Assembly: GCA_965658025.1 (NCBI GenBank)
Contig: CBFHQL010000005.1
Span: 70,184 to 134,183 of the forward strand
DNA length: 64,000 bases
From: UBA3537 sp965658025
Lineage (GTDB): Bacteria > Bacteroidota > Bacteroidia > Flavobacteriales > Flavobacteriaceae
Reading direction: 5' to 3'
Below, piece by piece: positions 1-8,880 of this stretch; within the stretch, counting starts at the first letter, position 1, and each line of letters begins with the position of its first letter. The notes beneath the pieces were generated by a model that saw nothing but the letters and a program-made list of their open reading frames with translations, was not told the origin of the DNA and ran no database searches. A program made the position numbers and the translations under genes.

Positions 1-125
1 GCGCCTTTTTCGATAGTTCCATAATCGATCACAGTAGATTCAAATTCAATTTTAGCCACTTTTTCTTGAGCATATACATTAAGCGCAAAAAAACTAAGGA
101 GCAGTAGTGTGCATATTTTTTTCAT
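1..125 (-). CDS. DUF1573 domain protein, N-terminal fragment (runs off the window)
   Basis: The leftward reading frame starts at ATG (complement of 123-125) and is open to the window edge, so only about the first 41 residues are visible. It begins with a signal peptide (MKKICTLLLLSFFALNVYAQ, cleavage probably after the Ala of VYA). A segment reading FESTVIDYGTIEKG follows, which matches the opening beta strand of DUF1573, an immunoglobulin-like domain common in exported Bacteroidota proteins. The function of the family is unknown. The gene is divergent from valS. The domain call rests on one short motif because the remainder is outside the window. Confidence 0.75.
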   Translation of the reverse strand, partial: MKKICTLLLLSFFALNVYAQEKVAKIEFESTVIDYGTIEKG

Positions 126-234
126 GGTAGTGTTGTTTTAGTTAAGATGTAAATTTAGCGACTTTTTCATAAAATCAAAAAATTGTACACATATAATTAT
201 ACTTTATTTAATTTTAAAGAACCCAAAATATGAG

Positions 235-242
235 TACTTTTG
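235..242 (+). promoter_or_regulatory. Putative -7 element for valS
   Basis: TACTTTTG matches the Bacteroidota -7 consensus TAnnTTTG exactly. It predicts transcription starting near 247-249 and a leader of about 25 nt before the valS ATG at 274. No good TTG -33 box is visible at the usual 19-21 nt spacing, so the assignment rests on the -7 element and its position. Confidence 0.5.
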
Positions 243-273
243 TAGACTTTAAGACAAAAATCGTTCCAAAAAT

Positions 274-2904
274 ATGAGTATCCCATCAAAATATGATGCA
301 ACCAAGGTAGAACAAAAGTGGTATGACTACTGGATGAAACACCAATATTTTCATTCAAAACCAGACGAGAGAACGCCTTATACCATAGTCATTCCACCGC
401 CCAATGTGACGGGTGTTTTGCACATGGGACATATGCTCAATAACACAATTCAAGATGTTTTGATTCGACGTGCTCGACTTCAAGGTAAAAATGCGTGTTG
501 GGTACCCGGAACAGATCATGCATCCATTGCAACAGAAGCCAAAGTAGTGGCCAAACTGAAAGAAAAAGGAATAGACAAGAATGATTTGACGCGCGAAGAG
601 TTCATGAACCATGCTTGGGATTGGACCAACGAATATGGCGGTGTTATTTTGAATCAGCTCAAAAAATTGGGTTGTTCTTGCGACTGGAACCGTACAAAGT
701 TTACGTTGGATGATGACATGAGTGCATCAGTTATTTCAGTATTTATTGATTTGTACAACAAAGGCCTGATTTACAGAGGGTTTCGAATGGTCAATTGGGA
801 TCCAAAAGCCCAAACCACACTCTCAGATGAAGAAGTTATTTATGAAGAACGTCAGGGACATTTATATTACATTGAATATGCCATTGAAAATAGCGATGAA
901 CGTCTGACTATTGCCACGACGAGACCTGAAACAATTCTGGGTGATTCGGCAATTTGCATCAATCCCAATGATGAACGTTTTACACATTTAAAAGGCAAAA
1001 AGGCCATTGTGCCCTTGTGCAACAGAGTGATTCCAATCATTGAAGATGAATACGTGGATGTCGAATTTGGCACAGGATGTCTCAAAGTTACACCTGCACA
1101 TGACGAAAATGATAAAGTTTTGGGTGATAAGCATCAATTGGAAGTTATCGATATTTTTAATGCCGATGCCACACTGAATAGTTACGGATTGCACTACGAA
1201 GGAAAAGATCGTTTTGTGGTACGTAAAGAAATTTCTAAGGAATTGCAAACCAAAGGATATTTGGTAAAAACAGAACAACACATACACAAAGTAGGGACTT
1301 CTGAACGTACCAAAGTTGTGATTGAACCGCGCCTTTCCGATCAGTGGTTCCTCAAAATGGAAGAATTAGCTAAACCTGCTTTAGATGCTGTGCTCAAAGA
1401 CGAAACAGTCAAGCTTTTCCCAAAAAAATTCAACAACACATACCGCCATTGGATGGAAAATATCCGCGACTGGAATATCTCTCGTCAATTGTTCTGGGGA
1501 CAACGAATCCCTGCCTATTATTATGGTGATGGTAAAGAGGATTTTGTTGTTGCACGGTCAAAAGAAGAAGCACTCAAATTAGCACAACAAAAAACAGATA
1601 ATACTTCATTTCAACTCCACGATTTAAGACAAGATTCAGATGTTTTGGATACTTGGTTTTCGTCATGGCTTTGGCCCATCTCAGTTTTCGATGGCATCCG
1701 AAATCCTGATAACGAAGAAATTAATTATTATTATCCGACCAATGATTTGGTCACTGGCCCCGATATTTTGTTCTTTTGGGTGGCACGAATGATTGTGGCT
1801 GGGTTTGAATTTAATGCTGAAAAACCTTTTGAAAATGTTTATTTGACAGGTTTGGTACGCGACAAGCAACGCCGTAAAATGAGTAAATCATTAGGAAATT
1901 CTCCTGATGCTTTGCAGCTGATTGAACAATTTGGTGCCGATGGTGTTCGTGTAGGACTTCTTTTAAGTTCTGCAGCAGGTAACGATTTGTTGTTCGATGA
2001 AGCTTTGTGCCAGCAAGGAAAGGGGTTTGGTAATAAAATATGGAATGCTTTTCGTCTCATTGATGGGTGGGCGGTTGCTGAAATTGAACAGCCCGAATAT
2101 GCATCAATTGCAATAGATTGGTATACATCAAAATTCCAAAAAGTTCTTGAAGAAATCGAAGATCACTTTGGTAAATACCGCTTAAGTGACGCCCTTATGG
2201 CAATTTATAAATTGGTGTGGGATGATTTTTGTTCATGGTTGCTCGAAATGGTTAAACCTGCCTATGGAGCACCAATAGACAAAAAAACACATGCCAGTGT
2301 AGTGCATCTGCTGGAGCAAAATCTGAAGATTTTACACCCTTTTATGCCCTTTCTCACAGAAGAAATTTGGCACTTTTTGAAACCTCGAAATCCAGAAGAA
2401 GCCTTGATTGTTTCAAAATGGCCTAAACAAGAGTCGTTTGATGTATCGCTTTTAACAGAATTTGATTTTGCGGCAGAAGTTATCACGGGTATAAGAAATG
2501 TACGCAAACAAAAGCAAATTCCATTCAAAACTGCTGTCGAGCTTTATGTGATTAATAAGGCATCGTGCGCTGAAAATTTTGATGGATTGATTTCCAAACT
2601 TGGTAATATTTCTAATATCAATTATACGGCATCTGCTGTAGAAAAAGCATTTTCTTTTCGTGTGGGTTCAAATGAGTATTTTTTAGTTGCCGACATGGCC
2701 ATTGATCTTGAAGCTGAGGTTGCCAAATTGGAGGAAGAATTGGCATATACCAAAGGATTTTTAAACTCTGTTCAAAAGAAGTTGTCTAATGAACGTTTTG
2801 TTTCCAATGCCCCTGAACAAGTGGTTGCTAGTGAAAAGAAAAAAGAAGCGGATGCTTTGGCTAAAATTGAAACCCTCGAAACAAGCTTAAAAAATTTAAG
2901 CTAA
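274..2904 (+). CDS. valS: Valyl-tRNA synthetase
   Basis: Cytoplasmic class I aminoacyl-tRNA synthetase that charges tRNA-Val and edits mischarged threonine. The 876-residue protein has the HIGH-type motif HMGH at about 50-53 within PPPNVTGVLHMGHM, the KMSKS signature at 535-539, and a large inserted editing (CP1) domain between them containing the ATTRPET segment. The anticodon-binding helical domain follows, and the last 60 residues form the Glu/Lys-rich coiled-coil arm typical of ValRS. The length is complete for a bacterial enzyme. The start is ATG, a short distance after a good -7 element. The 3' end faces the ACBP gene with a 3-nt gap between stop codons. Confidence 0.98.
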   Translation: MSIPSKYDATKVEQKWYDYWMKHQYFHSKPDERTPYTIVIPPPNVTGVLHMGHMLNNTIQDVLIRRARLQGKNACWVPGTDHASIATEAKVVAKLKEKGIDKNDLTREEFMNHAWDWTNEYGGVILNQLKKLGCSCDWNRTKFTLDDDMSASVISVFIDLYNKGLIYRGFRMVNWDPKAQTTLSDEEVIYEERQGHLYYIEYAIENSDERLTIATTRPETILGDSAICINPNDERFTHLKGKKAIVPLCNRVIPIIEDEYVDVEFGTGCLKVTPAHDENDKVLGDKHQLEVIDIFNADATLNSYGLHYEGKDRFVVRKEISKELQTKGYLVKTEQHIHKVGTSERTKVVIEPRLSDQWFLKMEELAKPALDAVLKDETVKLFPKKFNNTYRHWMENIRDWNISRQLFWGQRIPAYYYGDGKEDFVVARSKEEALKLAQQKTDNTSFQLHDLRQDSDVLDTWFSSWLWPISVFDGIRNPDNEEINYYYPTNDLVTGPDILFFWVARMIVAGFEFNAEKPFENVYLTGLVRDKQRRKMSKSLGNSPDALQLIEQFGADGVRVGLLLSSAAGNDLLFDEALCQQGKGFGNKIWNAFRLIDGWAVAEIEQPEYASIAIDWYTSKFQKVLEEIEDHFGKYRLSDALMAIYKLVWDDFCSWLLEMVKPAYGAPIDKKTHASVVHLLEQNLKILHPFMPFLTEEIWHFLKPRNPEEALIVSKWPKQESFDVSLLTEFDFAAEVITGIRNVRKQKQIPFKTAVELYVINKASCAENFDGLISKLGNISNINYTASAVEKAFSFRVGSNEYFLVADMAIDLEAEVAKLEEELAYTKGFLNSVQKKLSNERFVSNAPEQVVASEKKKEADALAKIETLETSLKNLS

Positions 2905-2907
2905 GAT

Positions 2908-3174
2908 TTACTTTCTGTACATTAAATACTCTTTTGCGAGTTCGATGTAGCGTTTTTTTGCTTCATCTTGAGAGATGTTTTCAACTTGAAAAAGTGCATT
3001 TGTTTTAAAGGCGTTTATGATGGCTTTGCTGCTGCTAGGACGCGAATAATCATTAGTTGCCTTTTTATAAAAAGCATACAACTTCAAAAGGGTATCGGCA
3101 GGAAAAGGTTCTTTGTGATCGCTTATGCTTTCCACTGCAGCTCGAAATTCTTTATCTAATTCGTCTTTTATCAT
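2908..3174 (-). CDS. Acyl-CoA-binding protein (ACBP family)
   Basis: A small 88-residue cytosolic four-helix protein of the ACBP family, which binds long-chain acyl-CoA esters and holds them for lipid synthesis. Family hallmarks are LDKEFRAAVESI in helix 1, LLKLYAFYKKAT (the YxxYK(Q/K)AT signature) in helix 2, and DEAKKRYIELAKEYL in the last helix. The chosen ATG (complement of 3172-3174) lies 1 nt after the psd stop. A GTG 10 codons upstream would overlap psd and lengthen the protein beyond the usual 86-90 residues. It is the last gene of the leftward ftsH-cdsA-psd lipid operon, which fits a role with acyl-CoA substrates. Confidence 0.85.
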   Translation of the reverse strand: MIKDELDKEFRAAVESISDHKEPFPADTLLKLYAFYKKATNDYSRPSSSKAIINAFKTNALFQVENISQDEAKKRYIELAKEYLMYRK

Positions 3175-3175
3175 C

Positions 3176-3823
3176 TTAAAGCTCTGCGATGATGCTTTCA
3201 CCACCTTTTACTTTTTGGTTAAGTTTTACTTTAAGTTTGGTGTTCAAAGGTAAAAATAAATCTACTCTCGAACCAAATTTAATAAATCCAGCATCACTTC
3301 CTTGAACAACATTCTGGTCTTTTTTGGCATAATTTACAATTCTTCGAGCCAGTGCGCCAGCTATTTGACGATAGAGTACTTTTCCAAAAGTAGCATTTTC
3401 TACAACGACAGTTGTGCGCTCATTTTCTTCACTTGATTTTGGATGCCATGCAACCAAATATTTACCAGGATGGTACTTACTAAAAAGCACTTTTCCACCT
3501 ATTGGATAGCGTGTTACATGTACATTGATTGGGGACATAAAAACACTTACTTGAAGGCGTTTATCTTTGAAATATTCTGGTTCCTCGACCTCTTCAATAA
3601 CAACTACTTTTCCATCAACTGGAGAGATTACATGCTCATCATTGTGCTGCGTGTGTCTTTTTGGGTTTCTAAAAAATTGTAGAATTAGAATAAAGAAAAT
3701 CAATAATCCGATTTGTAGTGTTTTAACCAACCATGGGATTTCTATTAGATCAATGATTAAAAATAAACTACCTACAATGAGCAGTGTAATAAAAATGATT
3801 TTTTGGCCTTCTTTATGAAACAT
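3176..3823 (-). CDS. psd: Phosphatidylserine decarboxylase (short, PSD-A-like)
   Basis: Converts phosphatidylserine to phosphatidylethanolamine, the main Bacteroidota phospholipid. The 215-residue proenzyme has one or two N-terminal membrane segments (about 8-50), SPVDGKV at 67-73, the MSPINVHVTR motif at 96-105, and FGSR near the C-terminus. Self-cleavage between Gly184 and Ser185 would generate the pyruvoyl group. The length matches the short archaeal/Bacteroidota class rather than the 320-residue E. coli enzyme. The start overlaps the end of cdsA by 11 nt, indicating translational coupling within a phospholipid operon. Confidence 0.95.
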   Translation of the reverse strand: MFHKEGQKIIFITLLIVGSLFLIIDLIEIPWLVKTLQIGLLIFFILILQFFRNPKRHTQHNDEHVISPVDGKVVVIEEVEEPEYFKDKRLQVSVFMSPINVHVTRYPIGGKVLFSKYHPGKYLVAWHPKSSEENERTTVVVENATFGKVLYRQIAGALARRIVNYAKKDQNVVQGSDAGFIKFGSRVDLFLPLNTKLKVKLNQKVKGGESIIAEL

Positions 3824-4634
3824 AATTTAATATTCTTAAAAATAAATAGATAAATGGTGCAACAAATATAGCACTATCCAATCGGTCTAAAAGACCACCA
3901 TGTCCTGGTATAAGGGTTCCGCTATCTTTGACTTCTGCTTGACGTTTGTATTTGGACTCAATAAGGTCACCTATTGTGCCAAAAACACTAACGATTACAC
4001 TCAAAATCAACCATTTAGAAAACAATACATTTTGATTAACTTCAAAAATAATATATCCTCCTATGGCTGAAAAAAATACTCCACCAAGAAACCCCTCAAC
4101 AGTCTTTTTAGGTGAAACACTTTCAAATAGTTTTTGCTTTCCAAAGTTTTTTCCAACTAGGTATGCAAAACTGTCATTGATCCAAATCAATACAAAAACA
4201 CCTATGATATTTTTTGGGCTATACGCACCAAAATTATTGGCAATGAGCAACAAAAACAGAATTCCGCTACTGATATAAAATGTTGTGTTGATGTATCGGT
4301 TTGTGAGAAGTTTTGGTAAACTTTTACTTGAAAACAAATCGCGAATCAAAAAGAGTAAAACAAAAATGCTAACCACATGAAGAATTTGGGTCACTTCGTC
4401 TAAACCATTAATATTTACTGTTATAACATCCCAAAAAGCAAATGTTCCGTACAAGATCGAAAATATTAAATAAGATAATATGTTGCGCTGTTCTATGAGT
4501 TGGTTGAACTCTTTTAGGCAGATTAGCCCAAAAACAAAGAATAATGCTGTGAGTGCATACTGGTGTTGTGCACAGAGCACCAAAATAGTGACAAATAATG
4601 CTCCAAATATTAATCTTGTAGTGAGTTCCTTCAA
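3813..4634 (-). CDS. cdsA: Phosphatidate cytidylyltransferase (CDP-diglyceride synthase)
   Basis: Polytopic inner-membrane enzyme that makes CDP-diacylglycerol from phosphatidate and CTP, one step upstream of phosphatidylserine synthesis and hence of psd. The 273-residue protein has about eight hydrophobic segments and the C-terminal CDS signature, VKDSGTLIPGHGGLLDRLDS, in the right place. The start appears to be TTG (complement of 4632-4634). No in-frame ATG exists between the upstream gene's stop and the first membrane helix, and LKELTTRL read from TTG resembles the usual MKEL(L/T)TR start. It sits 7 nt after the LUD gene and overlaps psd. Confidence 0.95.
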   Translation of the reverse strand: MKELTTRLIFGALFVTILVLCAQHQYALTALFFVFGLICLKEFNQLIEQRNILSYLIFSILYGTFAFWDVITVNINGLDEVTQILHVVSIFVLLFLIRDLFSSKSLPKLLTNRYINTTFYISSGILFLLLIANNFGAYSPKNIIGVFVLIWINDSFAYLVGKNFGKQKLFESVSPKKTVEGFLGGVFFSAIGGYIIFEVNQNVLFSKWLILSVIVSVFGTIGDLIESKYKRQAEVKDSGTLIPGHGGLLDRLDSAIFVAPFIYLFLRILNYVS

Positions 4635-4641
4635 AATAGTG

Positions 4642-5250
4642 TTATAAATCTTCTAAAAGTAGTAGGTATAAGTTTTTGGAACTACTACCATAGCTCAAAA
4701 AATTATCGTCATCAACAACTTTAAAGTGTTTTATGGTTGTAATATTCGTGGGGATGTTTTTTTTGTTTTTTGCTTTTATGCAGTGAAGCCCTTCACCTAT
4801 CGTTTGAACTATTTGACTTGTTGTTGCAAATACGATAAAGTTTTTGGGTAATTCGTTAAGTTTTTTTTCGGCGATTTGATTGGAGGAAATTAGTAGAGAA
4901 CCATCATTGGCAATCAGATATTCGCATGTGGTAAAGAAAAAATGTCCTTTCTTCGTACTGCTTGTGGTTTCCCAATTAAAATCCTTAAACTTTTCCTTGA
5001 GTTTTGCATTCAATATTAAAGCCATTTTATCGCTCCAATTGTTTTCATCTAAAATTTGATGCAGGAATACGTAGGCCTCATCTAAAGTTTCACAATAAAG
5101 AAATTTACCTCCATTTTCGTTGAATTTTATTGTGAAAGATTCATCAATTGGAGTGTCTTTTTTGGGTAAAAACTTACTATCACCCTCATCCTCTGGGTGT
5201 TTTTTATCAGATTTTGATATAGAACCAAATATTTTTCGAAATACACTCAT
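4642..5250 (-). CDS. LUD (LutC/YkgG-like) domain protein
   Basis: A 202-residue protein with a charged, probably disordered N-terminus (1-40) followed by a LUD-type alpha/beta domain. Typical family features are SLLISSNQ in the middle and IVFATTSQIVQTIGEGL afterwards. LUD proteins include the LutB/LutC lactate-utilisation subunits. This short stand-alone form, without iron-sulfur cysteines and next to ftsH, is common in Flavobacteriia and has no assigned reaction. It sits between ftsH and cdsA in the same leftward operon. Lactate use is not supported by the neighbours, so I leave the function open. Confidence 0.75.
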   Translation of the reverse strand: MSVFRKIFGSISKSDKKHPEDEGDSKFLPKKDTPIDESFTIKFNENGGKFLYCETLDEAYVFLHQILDENNWSDKMALILNAKLKEKFKDFNWETTSSTKKGHFFFTTCEYLIANDGSLLISSNQIAEKKLNELPKNFIVFATTSQIVQTIGEGLHCIKAKNKKNIPTNITTIKHFKVVDDDNFLSYGSSSKNLYLLLLEDL

Positions 5251-5332
5251 TTTTTAAACAAAGGATGTCGGTTTACAGCGAACCAAAGATAAAAAAATTA
5301 AAGCTCCCTTTAGTTTAAAATAACATGATTTT

Positions 5333-7285
5333 TTACTCTTCTTCGCCTTCGCTATTAGAAACAGAATTTTCTTCTTTTTTAGAATCAAAATGTCTTCTAC
5401 CAAAAATTGTCTCCAAATTATCTTTGAATATGACTTCATCTTTGAGTAAAACTTCTGCGAGTTCTATGAGTTTATCTTTGTGTTTTTCGAGCAATGCAAT
5501 GGCACGTTGATACTGTTCTTCTACAATATCAGAAATCTCTTTATCGATGAGTTCTGCGGTCTGTTCGCTGTAAGGTTTTGTAAACCCATACTCATTTTGG
5601 CCCGAAGAATCGTAGTACGTCAAGTTTCCGATTTTATCGCTCAAACCATATACGGTTACCATGGCCCGTGCTTGTTTGGTCACTTTTTCTAAGTCGCTCA
5701 AGGCACCTGTTGATATTTTATTGAAAATCACTTTCTCTGCAGCTCGGCCGCCAAGCGCTGCACACATTTCATCCAACATTTGTTCTGGGCGAACAATAAG
5801 GCGTTCTTCGGGCAGGTACCATGCCGCACCAAGTGAACGGCCACGAGGAACAATCGTCACTTTGACAAGTGGGGCTGCGTGTTCTAGCATCCAACTAACC
5901 GTCGCATGACCGGCCTCGTGAAAAGCAACTGCCTTTTTCTCCTCAGGAGTGATGATTTTATTTTTCTTTTCTAATCCACCAATAATTCGGTCCACTGCAT
6001 CAAGAAAATCTTGTTTTTCTACTGCTTTTTTGTCGTTTCTAGCGGCAATCAGTGCTGCTTCGTTGCATACATTGGCAATATCAGCACCAGAAAAACCGGG
6101 CGTTTGTTTTGATAGAAAATCGGTGTCTAAATCTTTAGCTTTTTTCAAAGGTTTTAGGTGAACCTCGAAAATTTCTTTTCGTTCTCGGATATCAGGTAAA
6201 TCAACATAAATTTGACGATCAAAACGTCCAGCGCGCATAAGGGCTTTATCCAAAACATCTGCTCTGTTGGTGGCAGCCAAAACAATCACATTAGTATTTG
6301 ACCCAAAACCATCCATTTCTGTTAATAATTGGTTGAGTGTGTTTTCGCGTTCATCATTAGATCCAGAGAAATTACTCTTGCCACGAGCACGTCCAATAGC
6401 ATCAATTTCATCAATAAATATGATTGATGGTGATTTTTCTTTAGCTTGTTTAAATAAATCACGAACTCTCGAAGCACCTACACCAACAAACATTTCTACG
6501 AAATCTGAACCTGATAAAGAGAAAAATGGTGCTTTTGCTTCGCCAGCAACCGCTTTGGCCAAAAGCGTTTTTCCTGTTCCTGGAGGCCCCACAAGTAAGG
6601 CGCCTTTTGGGATTTTCCCTCCTAGGGCCGTGTATTTCTCAGGGTTTTTTAAGAAATCTACAATCTCTTGAACCTCTTCTTTTGCACCTTCCAGTCCAGC
6701 AACATCTTCAAAAGTAGTTTTGGTCTCCAATTTTTCGTCAAAAAGTTTTGCTTTAGATTTCCCAATATTGAAAATCTGTCCGCCACCACCAGGGCCACCG
6801 CCACCAGACATTCTGCGCATAATAAATATCCATACGCCAATGATGACTACAAATGGAATGATGGATAACAAAATTTCTCCAAAAGCATTGTTTTCTGTTC
6901 TAAAGTTGAGTTCTGTGTCCAAATCACGTTCGATGATGGTATCTTCGAGTTGTTTTTGAAATAACTGAATATCACCAAATTCAAACTTATAATTGGGTGA
7001 TGTGCCTAGTGGAATGAGTTGTTGCGTTTGTGTTTTGCTGTGTATTTCTTTTTTGACTGCTTTGTCTGTAAGGTAGACAAGTGCTTCACGGCTGTTTACA
7101 ATTTCAACCTTTTGAACATCGCCATCTTTTAGGAATTTAAAAAATTTGGATGGTGTGGTCGTTTGACCATTTGTAGGGCCTATTCCACCAGAGAAAAAAT
7201 TAAACATGATAAATAAACCAATAGCGATTCCGTACACCCAATAGGCGTTAAATTTAAATGGTTTAGGATTTTTATCTTTTGACAT
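5333..7285 (-). CDS. ftsH: ATP-dependent zinc metalloprotease FtsH
   Basis: Membrane-anchored AAA+ protease that extracts and degrades membrane and regulatory proteins. The 650-residue protein has TM1 at about 15-31, a periplasmic domain to about 138, TM2 at about 139-157, a Gly-rich linker (160-169), Walker A GPPGTGKT at 233-240, Walker B IIFIDEIDA at about 288-296, the SRH region with AATNRADVLDKALMRAGRFD, and the zinc site HEAGH at 456-460. It follows rsfS by 10 nt and precedes LUD, cdsA, psd and ACBP. In E. coli FtsH balances phospholipid against LPS by degrading LpxC, so co-transcription with lipid genes is suggestive, but that link is inference here. Confidence 0.98.
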   Translation of the reverse strand: MSKDKNPKPFKFNAYWVYGIAIGLFIMFNFFSGGIGPTNGQTTTPSKFFKFLKDGDVQKVEIVNSREALVYLTDKAVKKEIHSKTQTQQLIPLGTSPNYKFEFGDIQLFQKQLEDTIIERDLDTELNFRTENNAFGEILLSIIPFVVIIGVWIFIMRRMSGGGGPGGGGQIFNIGKSKAKLFDEKLETKTTFEDVAGLEGAKEEVQEIVDFLKNPEKYTALGGKIPKGALLVGPPGTGKTLLAKAVAGEAKAPFFSLSGSDFVEMFVGVGASRVRDLFKQAKEKSPSIIFIDEIDAIGRARGKSNFSGSNDERENTLNQLLTEMDGFGSNTNVIVLAATNRADVLDKALMRAGRFDRQIYVDLPDIRERKEIFEVHLKPLKKAKDLDTDFLSKQTPGFSGADIANVCNEAALIAARNDKKAVEKQDFLDAVDRIIGGLEKKNKIITPEEKKAVAFHEAGHATVSWMLEHAAPLVKVTIVPRGRSLGAAWYLPEERLIVRPEQMLDEMCAALGGRAAEKVIFNKISTGALSDLEKVTKQARAMVTVYGLSDKIGNLTYYDSSGQNEYGFTKPYSEQTAELIDKEISDIVEEQYQRAIALLEKHKDKLIELAEVLLKDEVIFKDNLETIFGRRHFDSKKEENSVSNSEGEEE

Positions 7286-7295
7286 AAATAATGTT

Positions 7296-7667
7296 TTAGT
7301 AGCTTGTTTCTATTTCAGTAATTTTTGCATCGCCCCATAGATTTTCAATGGCATAGTATTCTCTTTTATGTTTTTGGAACACATGAACCACTACATTGAT
7401 GTAATCTATCAGAACCCATTCCGCATTTTCTGCACCTTCTATTTGGTAGGGTTTTTCATGAGCACTTTTACTTACTTTTTTTTGAATCGAATTGACAATT
7501 GCATTTACTTGTGTATTGGAATTTCCATCGCAAATTACGAAGTAGTCACATACCGAATTTTCTATGGATCTCAAATCTAATATGCTAATGTTTTGGCCTT
7601 TTACGTCCTCAATACCAGCAATAATTAGGGTGATGAGTTCGTCTGGGTCAGAAATGTGTTTTGTCAT
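7296..7667 (-). CDS. rsfS: Ribosomal silencing factor RsfS
   Basis: A 123-residue member of the RsfS/Iojap family, which binds ribosomal protein uL14 and blocks joining of the 30S and 50S subunits when nutrients are scarce. Diagnostic segments are DLRSIENSVCDYFVICDG, NAIVNSIQKK and the ending WVLIDYINVVVHVFQ. Length and domain coverage are complete. It is the first gene of the leftward operon that continues with ftsH, and has a perfect -7 element just upstream. Next to it, divergently, lies birA. Confidence 0.96.
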   Translation of the reverse strand: MTKHISDPDELITLIIAGIEDVKGQNISILDLRSIENSVCDYFVICDGNSNTQVNAIVNSIQKKVSKSAHEKPYQIEGAENAEWVLIDYINVVVHVFQKHKREYYAIENLWGDAKITEIETSY

Positions 7668-7684
7668 ATATTCGTATTACTTTG

Positions 7685-7692
7685 CAAATTTA
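7685..7692 (-). promoter_or_regulatory. Putative -7 element for the rsfS-ftsH-cdsA-psd operon
   Basis: On the minus strand this reads TAAATTTG, an exact TAnnTTTG match. The predicted start is around 7679, about 12 nt upstream of the rsfS ATG. No TTG -33 box stands at the expected distance. It is the only promoter-like element found for the six-gene leftward operon. Confidence 0.5.
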
Positions 7693-7759
7693 TTATTTTT
7701 TTAGGTCTAATTGCGTTATATTATCTTAATAATATTATAATTTACACATAAATTCGCTC

Positions 7760-8479
7760 ATGCAAATCATCAAACTCAATGCCATTGATTCCACAAACCG
7801 CTATTTACGCGACTTAGTGTCCGAAATACCATTGGAAGATTTTGCTGTTGTTGTTGCCAAATACCAAACACATGGGCGTGGACAAAGAACGACTAATTGG
7901 CAGTCAGAAAAAGATAAAAATTTGATAATCAGTGTGTTAAAAAAAGATATTAGCATTAATATTAAACATCAATTTTTATTAAGTATTGCAGTTTCGTTGG
8001 CTCTTTATAAAACCTTAGAGGCGTTTCAAATTCCAAATCTTTCGATAAAATGGCCAAACGACATTTTGTCACGACAAGACAAAATTGCGGGGATTCTTAT
8101 TGAATTGGTGACAAAAAAAAATAAAATTGACCATGCCATCATTGGTATTGGTCTTAATGTGAATCAAATTGAATTTGATCAACTTCCTAAAGCGTCATCT
8201 TTAAAAAAAATCACAGGGATTCATTACGATTTGGATGAGTTGTTGTACAAATTATTAGAAAATTTGAAGAACTTTCTCAATACTAATGACCATGAGCAGT
8301 TGTGGAATTCGTATGAGCAGTTTTTGTTTAGAAAAGACAAGCCCTCCACATTTGTAGACACAAAAAATGTTTCTTTTTCAGGTATAATCCAAGGTGTTTC
8401 CAAAGGAGGAAAACTTAGAGTTAAGACCGAATATTCTGTTGAAGAATTTGATTTGAAATCGATTCAGTTACTATACTAA
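7760..8479 (+). CDS. birA: Biotin--[acetyl-CoA-carboxylase] ligase
   Basis: Attaches biotin to the biotin carboxyl carrier protein of acetyl-CoA carboxylase. The 239 residues hold only the catalytic and small C-terminal domains, with no N-terminal winged helix, so it is a class I ligase without repressor function. Visible motifs are DSTNRYL near the N-terminus, HGRGQRTTNWQSE (biotinyl-AMP loop, GRGxR), KWPNDIL (adenylate binding) and KIAGILIEL. The 3' end overlaps the convergent SRPBCC gene by 4 nt. accA, another acetyl-CoA carboxylase component, is also in this window at about 55.8 kb. Confidence 0.96.
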   Translation: MQIIKLNAIDSTNRYLRDLVSEIPLEDFAVVVAKYQTHGRGQRTTNWQSEKDKNLIISVLKKDISINIKHQFLLSIAVSLALYKTLEAFQIPNLSIKWPNDILSRQDKIAGILIELVTKKNKIDHAIIGIGLNVNQIEFDQLPKASSLKKITGIHYDLDELLYKLLENLKNFLNTNDHEQLWNSYEQFLFRKDKPSTFVDTKNVSFSGIIQGVSKGGKLRVKTEYSVEEFDLKSIQLLY

Positions 8480-8871
8480 ATAGATTTAGGAATATTTACC
8501 GCGAGGGTTTCAATAAATTTTGAAATAGGCCCTTTAATCATCATCGCCATCATGGGATTAAAATCGCCCGAAAATGCCAATTGCACTTCACTTTGATCTT
8601 CAGCTGTTGCATTAATATTGGCTTGAAGTGAAAAATCCAATTTACCTCCAGCGGCACCAAGTGTGATGCGGTTTGGTGGATTTACTTCCTTTTTTTGCAA
8701 AACAATTTCAGGCATTCCGCTGAGCGCAAAAATAAATTTATCATTTTCTAACACTTCAAATTTGCTGATGTTTTCGGGCATCAAAGTCTCAAAGTTTTTT
8801 ATGTCCGAAAGGAAGTTAAAAACGTGTTCAGCCGATTTGGAGATGGTGATTTTTGGTGATTCTAAATTCAT
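8476..8871 (-). CDS. SRPBCC-fold (START-like) protein
   Basis: A 131-residue protein with the pattern of an SRPBCC hydrophobic-ligand domain. There is an N-terminal strand followed by a helix (SAEHVFNFLSDIKNFETLMP), curved antiparallel strands, and a long C-terminal helix (MMAMMIKGPISKFIETLAV). Such domains bind lipids or other hydrophobic small molecules, but no ligand can be named from sequence. It lies 9 nt downstream of pyrE and is probably co-transcribed. Its stop codon interlocks with that of birA (shared CTAA). Confidence 0.8.
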   Translation of the reverse strand: MNLESPKITISKSAEHVFNFLSDIKNFETLMPENISKFEVLENDKFIFALSGMPEIVLQKKEVNPPNRITLGAAGGKLDFSLQANINATAEDQSEVQLAFSGDFNPMMAMMIKGPISKFIETLAVNIPKSI

Positions 8872-8880
8872 ATCAAAAAA

